From: Acidobacteriota bacterium
Lineage (GTDB): Bacteria; Acidobacteriota; HRBIN11
Reading direction: 5' to 3'
Assembly (NCBI GenBank): GCA_030550225.1
Contig: JAUQPV010000139.1
Coordinates: 1 to 6,754 of the forward strand
DNA: 6,754 bases
The notes beneath the pieces are model-generated. The model saw only the letters and a list, made by a program, of their open reading frames with translations. It was not told the DNA's origin and did no database searches. Made by a program: the position numbers and the translations under genes. Numbering within the stretch: position 1 is the stretch's first letter; each line of letters starts with the position of its first letter. Below, one piece after another: positions 1-5,470 of the stretch.

Positions 1-10
1 GAACGCTGAT

Positions 11-58
11 CGGGTAATCCGGCAACTTGGGAATTCGGGAGTCCGGCAGTTGGGCAGG
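11..58. repeat. Degenerate tandem array, about 8-bp period
   Basis: About six degenerate units of roughly eight bases run through this stretch: cgggtaat, ccggcaac, ttgggaat, tcgggagt, ccggcagt and tgggcagg. The GG core recurs every 7 to 9 bases. The same flavour of unit reappears at 722-745, and heptamer versions occur in later gaps. No gene is visible here. The function is unknown; it looks like the slippage-prone intergenic repeats seen in several bacterial groups. Confidence 0.55.
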
Positions 59-130
59 TCCGCAAAGAGTACGCTGGATGCCGGATTCTTCGCGCTTTGC
101 CCTATTGCTTCATCCATTTTTGATTTGATG

Positions 131-188
131 TTTGTAGTACGGCGATTTATCGCCGCATGAGAAGCACAATAAATTGCGCTACTACCAA
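131..188. repeat. REP/MITE-like double-hairpin palindromic element
   Basis: TTTGTAGTA at 131-139 is inverted, with one mismatch, as TACTACCAA at 180-188. Between these arms lie two compact hairpins. One is CGGCGAT/ATCGCCG at 140-155 with a 2-base loop (or a 6-bp stem with a TTTA loop). The other is GCACAAT/ATTGCGC at 164-179, with one G-T type mismatch and an AA loop. Outer arms enclosing two stem-loops fold as a three-way junction, the layout of REP/BIME sequences and small non-autonomous elements. No transposase gene or clear target duplication is visible. It lies about 90 bp upstream of the membrane protein start, so it could also act on that gene's transcript. Confidence 0.6.
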
Positions 189-266
189 CTTTGAGATGGA
201 CAAAGCCCTATGCGCTTTGCTCCTTGCCTTTGGTTTATCTGCCGGACTGCTGAATTGCCGATACCC

Positions 267-271
267 GGAGG
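267..271 (+). promoter_or_regulatory. Ribosome binding site deciding the start at 277
   Basis: GGAGG sits five bases before the ATG at 277. The same frame is open back to an ATG at 157, but that codon lies inside the palindromic repeat region, so 277 is preferred. Confidence 0.75.
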
Positions 272-276
272 TACCG

Positions 277-708
277 ATGCAAGGAGGGCGTTTCTGGCTA
301 AGCGTTCTGGCCGTGCTCATCACGTCGATCGTCTACAACCTGGTCGTCCACGGCGTCATCTTGTTTTCTCTGTACGAGGCCCACAAGGACGTCTTTCGGG
401 GCCCGACGACCGAGGAACGGAATCTCCTGTACTTGCTTCACTTGCTGGCCCAACTGGTCTTTGCCCTTCTGTTTGTCTACATCTTCACGAAGGGCTATGA
501 GGGCCGGGGGTGGGCCGAGGGCGTCCGCTACGGCGTCTGGGTCGGCCTGCTGATTGCCTTTCCGGCGGCCGCCACGGTGGTCGCCCTATTCCCGCTCCCG
601 TTCCGGTTCATCTTCATCTGGACCCTGAGCGGCCTCGTGTGGACAGTCCTGTGTGGCCTCGTCACGGCCGCCGTCTATCGGGGCCCCCGAGTCACGTGGA
701 CGACGTGA
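277..708 (+). CDS. Small integral membrane protein, four predicted helices, unknown function
   Basis: This encodes 143 residues and I cannot assign a function. Four hydrophobic stretches are clear, at about residues 7-31, 49-71, 86-106 and 110-134, so it is very probably an inner-membrane protein. A polar loop at about 33-48 (EAHKDVFRGPTTEER) separates helices 1 and 2. The segment at 71-86 (TKGYEGRGWAEGVRYG) between helices 2 and 3 is rich in glycine and charge and looks like the conserved part of a family of small membrane proteins. There is no cleavable signal peptide with a cysteine lipobox, and no metal or nucleotide motif. The start was chosen for its GGAGG five bases upstream; starting at 157 would add 40 residues drawn from repeat sequence. 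The next gene, tgt, is in the same direction about 130 bp on, with a repeat array between, so co-transcription is possible but unproven. Confidence 0.8.
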   Translation: MQGGRFWLSVLAVLITSIVYNLVVHGVILFSLYEAHKDVFRGPTTEERNLLYLLHLLAQLVFALLFVYIFTKGYEGRGWAEGVRYGVWVGLLIAFPAAATVVALFPLPFRFIFIWTLSGLVWTVLCGLVTAAVYRGPRVTWTT

Positions 709-721
709 GGTGCATCAGGGG

Positions 722-745
722 TCCGGGAATTCGGCCATTCGTGCA
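722..745. repeat. Short octamer-like repeat, three units
   Basis: Units tccgggaa, ttcggcca and ttcgtgca follow one another at an 8-bp period, matching the unit type at 11-58. It lies just after the stop of the membrane protein gene. Confidence 0.35.
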
Positions 746-788
746 TAGGAAGAGGCGAGCGGGTCTTTTCCGGTGTAGGTCGGTGGCC

Positions 789-793
789 GAGGG
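789..793 (+). promoter_or_regulatory. Possible RBS for an alternative GTG start of tgt at 800
   Basis: GAGGG lies six bases before an in-frame GTG at 800. The preferred ATG at 842 has no recognisable Shine-Dalgarno sequence. Translation may therefore begin at 800 and add 14 residues, or 842 may be used without a strong RBS. Confidence 0.35.
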
Positions 794-801
794 CCTGTAG
801 T

Positions 802-836
802 GAGACCTGGAACCCGACACCCGGGATCTGGGACCT
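802..836. repeat. Heptamer array, five units, abutting the tgt start
   Basis: Five consecutive 7-base units are gagacct, ggaaccc, gacaccc, gggatct and gggacct. The array ends five bases before the ATG at 842 and so fills the place where a ribosome binding site would be expected. Read in the tgt frame from the GTG at 800, it would encode a Pro/Gly-rich leader that is not part of the TGT fold. Confidence 0.6.
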
Positions 837-841
837 TACCT

Positions 842-1975
842 ATGACGGGGAATCGCTTTCGCATCCTGTACGAAGACCCCTCGTCGTCGGCCCGGATCGG
901 TCTCTACAAGACCGACCACGGCCCCGTCGAGACGCCCTGCTTTGCCCCGGTCGGGACCTACGGAGCCGTGAAGGCCATGCCCCACGAGACCCTGGAGGCG
1001 ATGGGCTTCCGCCTGATCCTGGCCAATACGTACCACCTGTACCTCCGGCCGGGACCCGAAAAGATTCAAGTCTTAGGCGGCCTCCACCGCTTCATGGCCT
1101 GGCCCCATGCCATCCTGACGGACAGTGGCGGCTACCAGGTCTTCAGCCTCGCCCGCCTGCGGAAGGTCACCGACGAGGGCGTCACCTTCCAGTCGCATCT
1201 GGACGGCACGACCCACATGCTGACCCCCGAGCGGGCCGTCGAGATTCAGGAAGCCCTCGGGTCGGACATCGCCATGGCCCTGGACGAGTGCCCGCCTTAT
1301 GGGTGTGAGCGTTCGTACCTGGAGCAGGCCATCCGCCGGACCGTCGCCTGGGCCCGCCGTTGTAAGGCCGTCCACCGCCGGCCGGACCAGTCCCTCTGGG
1401 GCATTACCCAGGGCAGTACGGACCCCCACCTCCGCCGGGTCTGCACGGAGCAAATCTTGGAAATCGGCTTCGACGGATACGCCATCGGGGGTCTCGCCGT
1501 CGGCGAGCCAAAGGCCGAGATGTACGCCGCCATCGCCGACGCCGCCGCCCAGCTCCCTCGAGACCACATCCGCTACCTCATGGGCGTCGGCCTCCCCCAA
1601 GACGTCGTCTACGCCGTCATGCAAGGCGTCGACCTCATGGACTGCGTCGCCCCGACCCGCCATGCCCGCAACGGCTACCTCTTCACCCGGGAGGGCCCTC
1701 TCCACATTAAAAACAGCCGCTACCAGACTGACCCGGCCCCGCCCGACCCGACCTGCGACTGTCCCGTGTGCCAGCGGTACTCCCGGGCCTACCTGCGACA
1801 CCTCTTCATGGTCCGGGAAGTCCTGTTCACGGTCCTAAATACCATCCACAACCTCTACTTCTACCGCCGACTGCTTCACGAAATCCGGAGGGCCATCCGG
1901 GAAGGAAGCCTGCCCTCGGTATACCGCTTCTATGAGGACCGCTACGGCTCCGAGACCCTCCCAACCGAAGCCTGA
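842..1975 (+). CDS. tgt: Queuine/preQ1 tRNA-guanine transglycosylase
   Basis: This enzyme exchanges guanine-34 in GUN-anticodon tRNAs for the queuosine precursor preQ1 (bacterial enzymes), in the cytoplasm. The protein is 377 residues, the normal length for bacterial TGT. Family landmarks are intact. DSGGYQVFSL at 94-103 includes the Asp that recognises the base. MALDEC lies at 145-150 and GGLAVGE at 216-222. GVDLMDCVAPTR at 262-273 carries the nucleophilic Asp267 (Asp264 in E. coli, Asp280 in Zymomonas). The zinc site is Cys305, Cys307, Cys310 and His336 (TIHNLYFY). The ATG at 842 places residue 1 where the family normally begins; an in-frame GTG at 800 with a better RBS would add a repeat-encoded leader. 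No other queuosine genes and no secDF/yajC neighbours are in the window. The upstream neighbour is the small membrane protein. Confidence 0.97.
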   Translation: MTGNRFRILYEDPSSSARIGLYKTDHGPVETPCFAPVGTYGAVKAMPHETLEAMGFRLILANTYHLYLRPGPEKIQVLGGLHRFMAWPHAILTDSGGYQVFSLARLRKVTDEGVTFQSHLDGTTHMLTPERAVEIQEALGSDIAMALDECPPYGCERSYLEQAIRRTVAWARRCKAVHRRPDQSLWGITQGSTDPHLRRVCTEQILEIGFDGYAIGGLAVGEPKAEMYAAIADAAAQLPRDHIRYLMGVGLPQDVVYAVMQGVDLMDCVAPTRHARNGYLFTREGPLHIKNSRYQTDPAPPDPTCDCPVCQRYSRAYLRHLFMVREVLFTVLNTIHNLYFYRRLLHEIRRAIREGSLPSVYRFYEDRYGSETLPTEA

Positions 1976-2224
1976 CCGATAGAAGTCCTGCCCCCCTCCA
2001 TGTTTCTGCTGATGTCCGTCCAGCGTATGTACAGTTTTTTTACAATCTGCACACTGAGGGACATAAAAGGGCCTATTTGGGATGTGAAAGGGATGCAAGT
2101 AGAGGAATCCCGAAGGGACAAGATGGAATTTCTCTCAGGAAAAGAAGAAGGAAGCGCGAAAGATTCCTGTATTCAAGAGGGATACGGGCTGATTTATCTG
2201 AAAAGCCCCAAAAACCGCTGATTG

Positions 2225-2241
2225 TGGCATGGAAATTGCAT
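2225..2241 (+). promoter_or_regulatory. Sigma-54 (RpoN) type -24/-12 promoter
   Basis: TGGCATG, a 4-base GAAA spacer and TTGCAT match the sigma-54 consensus TGGCACG-N4-TTGCW with a single mismatch and exact spacing. The GC of the -12 element is at 2238-2239, predicting transcription from about 2251. No gene starts soon after it; the next ORF begins about 480 bp away. No enhancer-binding site was identified with confidence, although the inverted repeat CAGGAA/TTCCTG (2136-2141 with 2164-2169) lies at a plausible distance upstream. Confidence 0.55.
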
Positions 2242-2250
2242 AAAACCCAA

Positions 2251-2341
2251 GGACTTCATACCTGCCTCACCCGGGCCAACCAAAGGGAGGGCACGGATCA
2301 CGCCCCTCCATCCGTGCCTCCCGCCTCCCCCCTTCTTTTTT
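2251..2341 (+). ncRNA. Candidate sigma-54-dependent small RNA, about 90 nt
   Basis: This is an inference from the predicted start of the sigma-54-type promoter and the hairpin plus T-rich run ending at 2341. The interval has no credible short ORF with an RBS. I do not recognise the sequence as a known RNA family. If real, its 5' part (about 2251-2284) would be the single-stranded region and the terminator hairpin its 3' end. The alternative is that the promoter is fortuitous, or that transcription reads through to the ETF-QO gene as a long leader. Confidence 0.3.
2285..2341 (+). terminator. Strong hairpin followed by T-rich run
   Basis: GGGAGGGCACGGAT (2285-2298) pairs with ATCCGTGCCTCCC (2310-2322) over 13 bp with one bulged G and an 11-base loop. 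A C-rich stretch and then TTCTTTTTT at 2333-2341 follow. The 10-base gap between stem and T-run is longer than in a textbook intrinsic terminator. It could end a small RNA started at about 2251 or late read-through from tgt. Confidence 0.5.
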
Positions 2342-2385
2342 CAGCTGAGCCGTGCGTGCATATTTTAAAACGCCTGCATGACTGC

Positions 2386-2432
2386 GGGCGTTCGGAAAGA
2401 CATCCCGGGGGTGAGTCGGGACCGAAACGCCC
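2386..2432 (+). other. Stable nested hairpin
   Basis: GGGCGTTCGG (2386-2395) pairs with CCGAAACGCCC (2422-2432) over 10 bp with one bulged A. Inside it TCCC (2403-2406) can pair with GGGA (2418-2421). A further 6-bp stem, TCGGGT with ACCCGA, follows at 2436-2470. There is no T-run after it. It may be part of a structured leader; no known RNA family was recognised. Confidence 0.35.
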
Positions 2433-2542
2433 ACATCGGGTTTGCGTCTTGCATCACCCAGGCCACCCGACGGTCGAACCTCTATACGGAACATCCGCCT
2501 GGACTTGTATCCTGCCGGAGCGATCCTATATCTTGCATACCC

Positions 2543-2591
2543 GCGGATTGAGAATTGCGGATTTCGGATTGCGAATTGCGAATTGAAAATG
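2543..2591. repeat. Heptamer array, seven units
   Basis: Units are gcggatt, gagaatt, gcggatt, tcggatt, gcgaatt, gcgaatt and a decayed gaaaatg, in perfect 7-base phase, with consensus GCGRATT. The same unit occurs on the minus strand at 6304-6324 between the fused sulfur-carrier ORF and cysH. Confidence 0.75.
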
Positions 2592-2602
2592 GGGTGCTCG
2601 GT

Positions 2603-2642
2603 ATCCGGCAGTCGCCTCGTCTGGGAACGAGGGCGACCGGAT
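2603..2642 (+). other. Long imperfect hairpin upstream of the ETF-QO gene
   Basis: ATCCG (2603-2607) pairs with CGGAT (2638-2642), GTCGCC (2611-2616) with GGCGAC (2632-2637), and TCGT (2617-2620) with ACGA (2627-2630). This gives 15 bp in all, with a 3-base bulge on the left, one base on the right and a 6-base loop. No T-run follows, so it is not a typical terminator. It lies about 75 bp before the RBS and would be in the mRNA leader if transcription starts upstream. Confidence 0.45.
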
Positions 2643-2655
2643 GGGCCGGGTCGGC

Positions 2656-2683
2656 CTGGAGTCTGGTGTCTATGGTCTGGGTC
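2656..2683. repeat. Heptamer array, four units
   Basis: Units ctggagt, ctggtgt, ctatggt and ctgggtc follow at an exact 7-base period, about 35 bp before the ETF-QO ribosome binding site. Confidence 0.55.
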
Positions 2684-2718
2684 CTTTTCGAGGACTCGCT
2701 ACTCGGGACCCCTTTTGT

Positions 2719-2724
2719 AGGAGG
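2719..2724 (+). promoter_or_regulatory. Ribosome binding site fixing a GTG start
   Basis: AGGAGG lies five bases before the GTG at 2730. This supports the non-ATG start, which also places the FAD-binding fold about 10 residues from the N-terminus, as expected. Confidence 0.8.
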
Positions 2725-2729
2725 CGGAC

Positions 2730-4373
2730 GTGGCCCGGGCGCGCGAACGTCTCGAAGCCGACATCCTCATCGTCGGGGGCGGACCGGCTGGATTGAGCGC
2801 GGCGATTCGCTTAGGTCAGCTGGGGCGGGACCTGGCGGCTCGGTCCAGGGTCTCTCGGGAACCCTTTGTCGTCTTGGTCGAAAAGGGTCGGTACGTCGGA
2901 GCCCATCTGCGGTCGGGGGCCGTCATCGACCCCCGGGCTTTTCGGGACCTCATCCCGGACTTTGAACAACGGGCGCCCCTCGAGCAGAGGGTTGCCGAGG
3001 AGGAGGTCCTGTACCTGACACCCCGACGGGCCCTGCGATTTCCCGCTTGGGCCCTGCCGCCGGAGTTGAGGAACGAGGGGAACTACGTCATTTCCCTCAG
3101 CAAGGTCGCCCGCTGGATGGCCGAGGAGGCCGAGCGGCTCGGCGTGACGATCCTGACGGAGACGTCCGTCGTCGAGCCCATCATCGAGGGTGGCCGCTTG
3201 GTCGGGGTCCGGACGGGGCCCAAAGGTCTGGACCGGAACGGCCAGCCACGGGCGAACTACGACCCCGGGACCGACATTTACGCCCCTGTGACGATCTTGG
3301 CCGAGGGTGCCCACGGGACGGTCGCCCGGGTCGTGATTCGGGAATTCGGATTGACCGAGGGCCGTCAACCGATGATTTATAGCGGGGCCGTCAAGGAAGT
3401 CATTGAAGTGCCTCGCAAGGACTATCCGTCGGGCAAGATTTTCACGACCCTGGGGTATCCGGCCCGGTACGGGACCTTTGGAGGCGGTTTCTTCTATGAC
3501 ATGAGCGGGCCTTATGTCGCCGTCGGGCTCGTCTACAGCTTGGACTGGACGGACCCGGACCTGGACCTCCACGATGAGCTCCAGCGGTGGAAGCTTCACC
3601 CGTACGTCCACCGGCATCTCCAGGGCGGTCGGGTCGTCCAGTACGGCGCCTGTGTCATCCCGGAAGGCGGCTATTACGCCATCCCTCGTCTCTACATGCC
3701 GGGCGGTCTGCTGACAGGCGACTCGGCCGGTCTCGTCAACGTGCCTCGCAATAAGGGCATCCACCTGGCCGTCTATTCAGGCATGGTCGCCGCTGAGGTC
3801 GCCTTCGCCGCATGGCAGGCGAGGGATTTTTCAGAGGAGCGGCTGGCCGAGTACGAGCGTCGTCTTCGGGAGAGCTGGGCTTGGGAGGAGCTTTACCGGG
3901 TCCGCAACTTTCGGCAGGCTTTCCAGGACGGCTTCCTGCTGGGCCTGCTTCGGGTCGGCCTGTACCGATGGACGGGTGGCCGTCTGTTTCGGGACCCCCT
4001 ACCCATCCGGGTCGGGCACCGGCTCGTACAGCACGGGAGTCGAGCGCCGCGGCCTTCGCTTCGCTTCGACGACGCCCTGATCTTGGACAAGCGGACGGAC
4101 ATCGCCCGCGGCGCCCCCAAGTACGACGAACAGCCATCCCATCTGCGAATCGTCGACAGCGGCCTTTGCCTCGAGTGTCAACGCCTGTACGATAGTCCCT
4201 GTACGAAGTTCTGTCCCGGCGACGTATTCCGGTGGGAGCCGTCCGAGGCGCGGATCATCATCAGCCACGAAAACTGTCTGCATCCGAAGATCTGCGAATT
4301 TGCCTGCCCGTACGACAACATCCGCTGGAGTCCGCCCCAGGGCGGCGACGGGCCGAACTATACGTTGACGTGA
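2730..4373 (+). CDS. Electron transfer flavoprotein-ubiquinone oxidoreductase
   Basis: The enzyme takes electrons from reduced ETF, supplied by acyl-CoA and related dehydrogenases, and passes them to membrane quinone through FAD and an iron-sulfur cluster. The 547-residue length is typical of bacterial ETF-QO. An N-terminal Rossmann motif VGGGPAG lies at 15-21. The family core GGGFFYD (251-257), ELQRWKLHP (283-291), YGACVIPEGG (305-314) and GDSAGLVNVPRNKG (330-343) follows the order in the mitochondrial enzyme. The C-terminal ferredoxin-like domain has Cys480, Cys483, Cys491, FCP at 494-496, then NCLHPKICEFACP at 515-527, and ends with the usual PPQGGDGPNY. Where the mitochondrial enzyme and FixX have CxxCxxC, the middle Cys is Pro519; Cys516, Cys522 and Cys526 remain. 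The N-terminal part resembles FixC and the tail FixX, so a FixCX-type fusion is the alternative name. ETF subunits are not in the window. Confidence 0.95.
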   Translation: MARARERLEADILIVGGGPAGLSAAIRLGQLGRDLAARSRVSREPFVVLVEKGRYVGAHLRSGAVIDPRAFRDLIPDFEQRAPLEQRVAEEEVLYLTPRRALRFPAWALPPELRNEGNYVISLSKVARWMAEEAERLGVTILTETSVVEPIIEGGRLVGVRTGPKGLDRNGQPRANYDPGTDIYAPVTILAEGAHGTVARVVIREFGLTEGRQPMIYSGAVKEVIEVPRKDYPSGKIFTTLGYPARYGTFGGGFFYDMSGPYVAVGLVYSLDWTDPDLDLHDELQRWKLHPYVHRHLQGGRVVQYGACVIPEGGYYAIPRLYMPGGLLTGDSAGLVNVPRNKGIHLAVYSGMVAAEVAFAAWQARDFSEERLAEYERRLRESWAWEELYRVRNFRQAFQDGFLLGLLRVGLYRWTGGRLFRDPLPIRVGHRLVQHGSRAPRPSLRFDDALILDKRTDIARGAPKYDEQPSHLRIVDSGLCLECQRLYDSPCTKFCPGDVFRWEPSEARIIISHENCLHPKICEFACPYDNIRWSPPQGGDGPNYTLT

Positions 4374-4380
4374 CAGACGT

Positions 4381-4429
4381 AAGGGCAAGGAGCCAAGGGT
4401 ATTTACTCCATGTCCTTTACTCTATGCCC
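4381..4429. repeat. Heptamer array between convergent genes, seven units
   Basis: Seven units in phase are AAGGGCA, AGGAGCC, AAGGGTA, TTTACTC, CATGTCC, TTTACTC and TATGCCC. TTTACTC recurs exactly 14 bp apart. The array starts eight bases after the ETF-QO stop and extends into the end of cysC, supplying its stop codon and last residues. I saw no clear intrinsic terminator for either convergent gene. Confidence 0.6.
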
Positions 4430-5470
4430 TATCAGCGCGCCGTCCCGCCATCGGGCCAAGAGGTCCAGGACCCGTTGGGCGCTGACCTCTGGGGGCTCTT
4501 GGTCGGTGTCGAGGACCAAGTCCGGCGACTCGGGCGGTTCGTAGGGGTCGCTGACGCCCGTGAAGGCGGGGATTTCTCCCCGCAGAGCTCGGGCATACAG
4601 ACCCTTGGGGTCCCGACGGACGAGGACCTCCAAGGGACAGCGGACATACACTTCCAAGAAGGTTCCGTCTCCGATCAGGGCCCGGGCCGCCGCCCGGGCT
4701 TCCCGGTAGGGCGAGACGAGGGCGACGATCACGTATACGCCGTGCCGGACCAGCAGGCGGGCGACGTAGGCGACCCGTCGGATATTTTCTAAGCGGTCCT
4801 CCCGGGAAAAGCCCAGGCCCCGGGAGAGGTGTTGACGGACGACGTCCCCATCGAGGACCTCGACGGGCCGGCCCTCGGCCCGGAGCCGTTCGGCGACCAG
4901 CGATGCGACCGTACTCTTACCGGCCCCGGGAAGTCCCGTGAGCCACACGCACACGCCCCGCCGGTCGGCCGCCGGTGGCTCGGGCCGGCGGGCGCCCTCG
5001 GCGCTGAGGCTCTCGACCTGCACGCCGTCGGCCCGCACGGCCAGGGTCAGGGCGACACCTTCCGTGGCCATCGTGAGGACAAAGTGGCCCAGCGTGCGGC
5101 ATTCGACCCGGAGGGCGTCCAGCCGGCGGCCGACCAAAGCCTGAAGGGCCCGGTTGACGGCTTCTAACTGAGCCTGGAGGTCCCGGCCGCGTGGGGTCCG
5201 GCGGAATACCTCTGTCCACAGGCGCTCGCCCTCGGCCCGGGCGTGCCGTCGGGCACGGCCGCTCTGGAGGACCAGGACGGCGAGACCCTCGAGGACGTCG
5301 ACGAGGTCCTCGGGCACGAAGCCCGTCCGGACTGTTTGGGCCAGCCTTAGGAGACGGGGCCGTTGGGGTCCGGCCATGACTTCGGCCAGGGCCAGGGCCT
5401 CTTCGGCGACCAGGCTGGCTTCGTCCTCGTGGAGCTCCAGACCCGTCGGGGACGGGCGCTCACCGTTCAT
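4403..5470 (-). CDS. cysC: Adenylylsulfate (APS) kinase with an unrecognised N-terminal domain
   Basis: The C-terminal half (about residues 172-340 of 355) is a complete APS kinase, which phosphorylates APS with ATP to make PAPS. It has the P-loop GLPGAGKST at 179-187, LDGDVVRQHL at 206-215, LGFSREDRLENIRR at 219-232, the SPYR segment with its conserved Ser253, RRDPKGLYARA at 285-295, and FTGVSDPYEPP at 303-313. The first 165 or so residues are not ATP sulfurylase and I do not recognise them. They look mostly helical to about residue 125, then strand-rich (HFVLTMATEGVALTLAVRADG at about 129-149), followed by a short Pro/Arg/Glu linker. The ATG at 5470 has GGAGG five bases upstream; a GTG two codons earlier overlaps that RBS. 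The start overlaps the end of cysH by 11 bp, implying translational coupling. The last eight or so residues (GHRVKDME) come from the heptamer array. Confidence 0.93.
   Translation of the reverse strand: MNGERPSPTGLELHEDEASLVAEEALALAEVMAGPQRPRLLRLAQTVRTGFVPEDLVDVLEGLAVLVLQSGRARRHARAEGERLWTEVFRRTPRGRDLQAQLEAVNRALQALVGRRLDALRVECRTLGHFVLTMATEGVALTLAVRADGVQVESLSAEGARRPEPPAADRRGVCVWLTGLPGAGKSTVASLVAERLRAEGRPVEVLDGDVVRQHLSRGLGFSREDRLENIRRVAYVARLLVRHGVYVIVALVSPYREARAAARALIGDGTFLEVYVRCPLEVLVRRDPKGLYARALRGEIPAFTGVSDPYEPPESPDLVLDTDQEPPEVSAQRVLDLLARWRDGALIGHRVKDME

Larger units (their letters stand above)
1976..2729. other. Long intergenic region (about 750 bp) without a convincing gene
   Basis: Open frames here (for example 2000-2221 and 2077-2586 on +, 2267-2494 on -) have low-complexity or random-looking translations. 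One of them runs through the heptamer array, so I do not call them genes. Roughly the first 270 bp are visibly more AT-rich than the surrounding genes. The gap holds a sigma-54-type promoter at 2225-2241, a terminator-like hairpin at 2285-2341, a hairpin at 2386-2432 followed by a 6-bp stem TCGGGT/ACCCGA (2436-2441 with 2465-2470), heptamer arrays at 2543-2591 and 2656-2683, and a strong hairpin at 2603-2642. No tRNA, rRNA or known riboswitch signature was recognised. A weak sigma-70-like pair TTGTAT (2505-2510) and TATATC (2527-2532), 16 bp apart, might serve the gene at 2730. Confidence 0.7.

Noticed and set aside
1073..1801. Minus-strand open frame (242 codons) opposite tgt
   Set aside because: It is antisense shadow in high-GC coding sequence; no RBS or family features.
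2035..2041. Run of seven T after tgt as an intrinsic terminator
   Set aside because: Only a 4-bp stem (GCTG/CAGC) precedes it, too weak to call a terminator.
2094..2130. Single CRISPR-repeat-like stretch with the small palindrome TCCCGAAGGGA
   Set aside because: There is only one copy, no spacers and no cas genes in the window.
2471..2480. T-loop-like sequence cggtcgaacc suggesting a tRNA gene
   Set aside because: No acceptor stem, D-arm or anticodon arm could be built around it.
2267..2494. Minus-strand open frame of 75 codons in the long gap
   Set aside because: It spans hairpin sequences, has no recognisable motif and a composition typical of chance ORFs in GC-rich DNA.
2000..2586. Two overlapping plus-strand open frames in the long gap (2000-2221 and 2077-2586)
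   Set aside because: Translations look random, neither start has a good RBS, and the longer one runs through the terminator-like hairpin and ends in the heptamer array (GLRIADFGLRIAN).
2811..3764. Long minus-strand open frame (317 codons) antisense to the ETF-QO gene
   Set aside because: It lies wholly inside a clear gene, its translation resembles no protein family, and high-GC genes commonly leave the antisense frame open.
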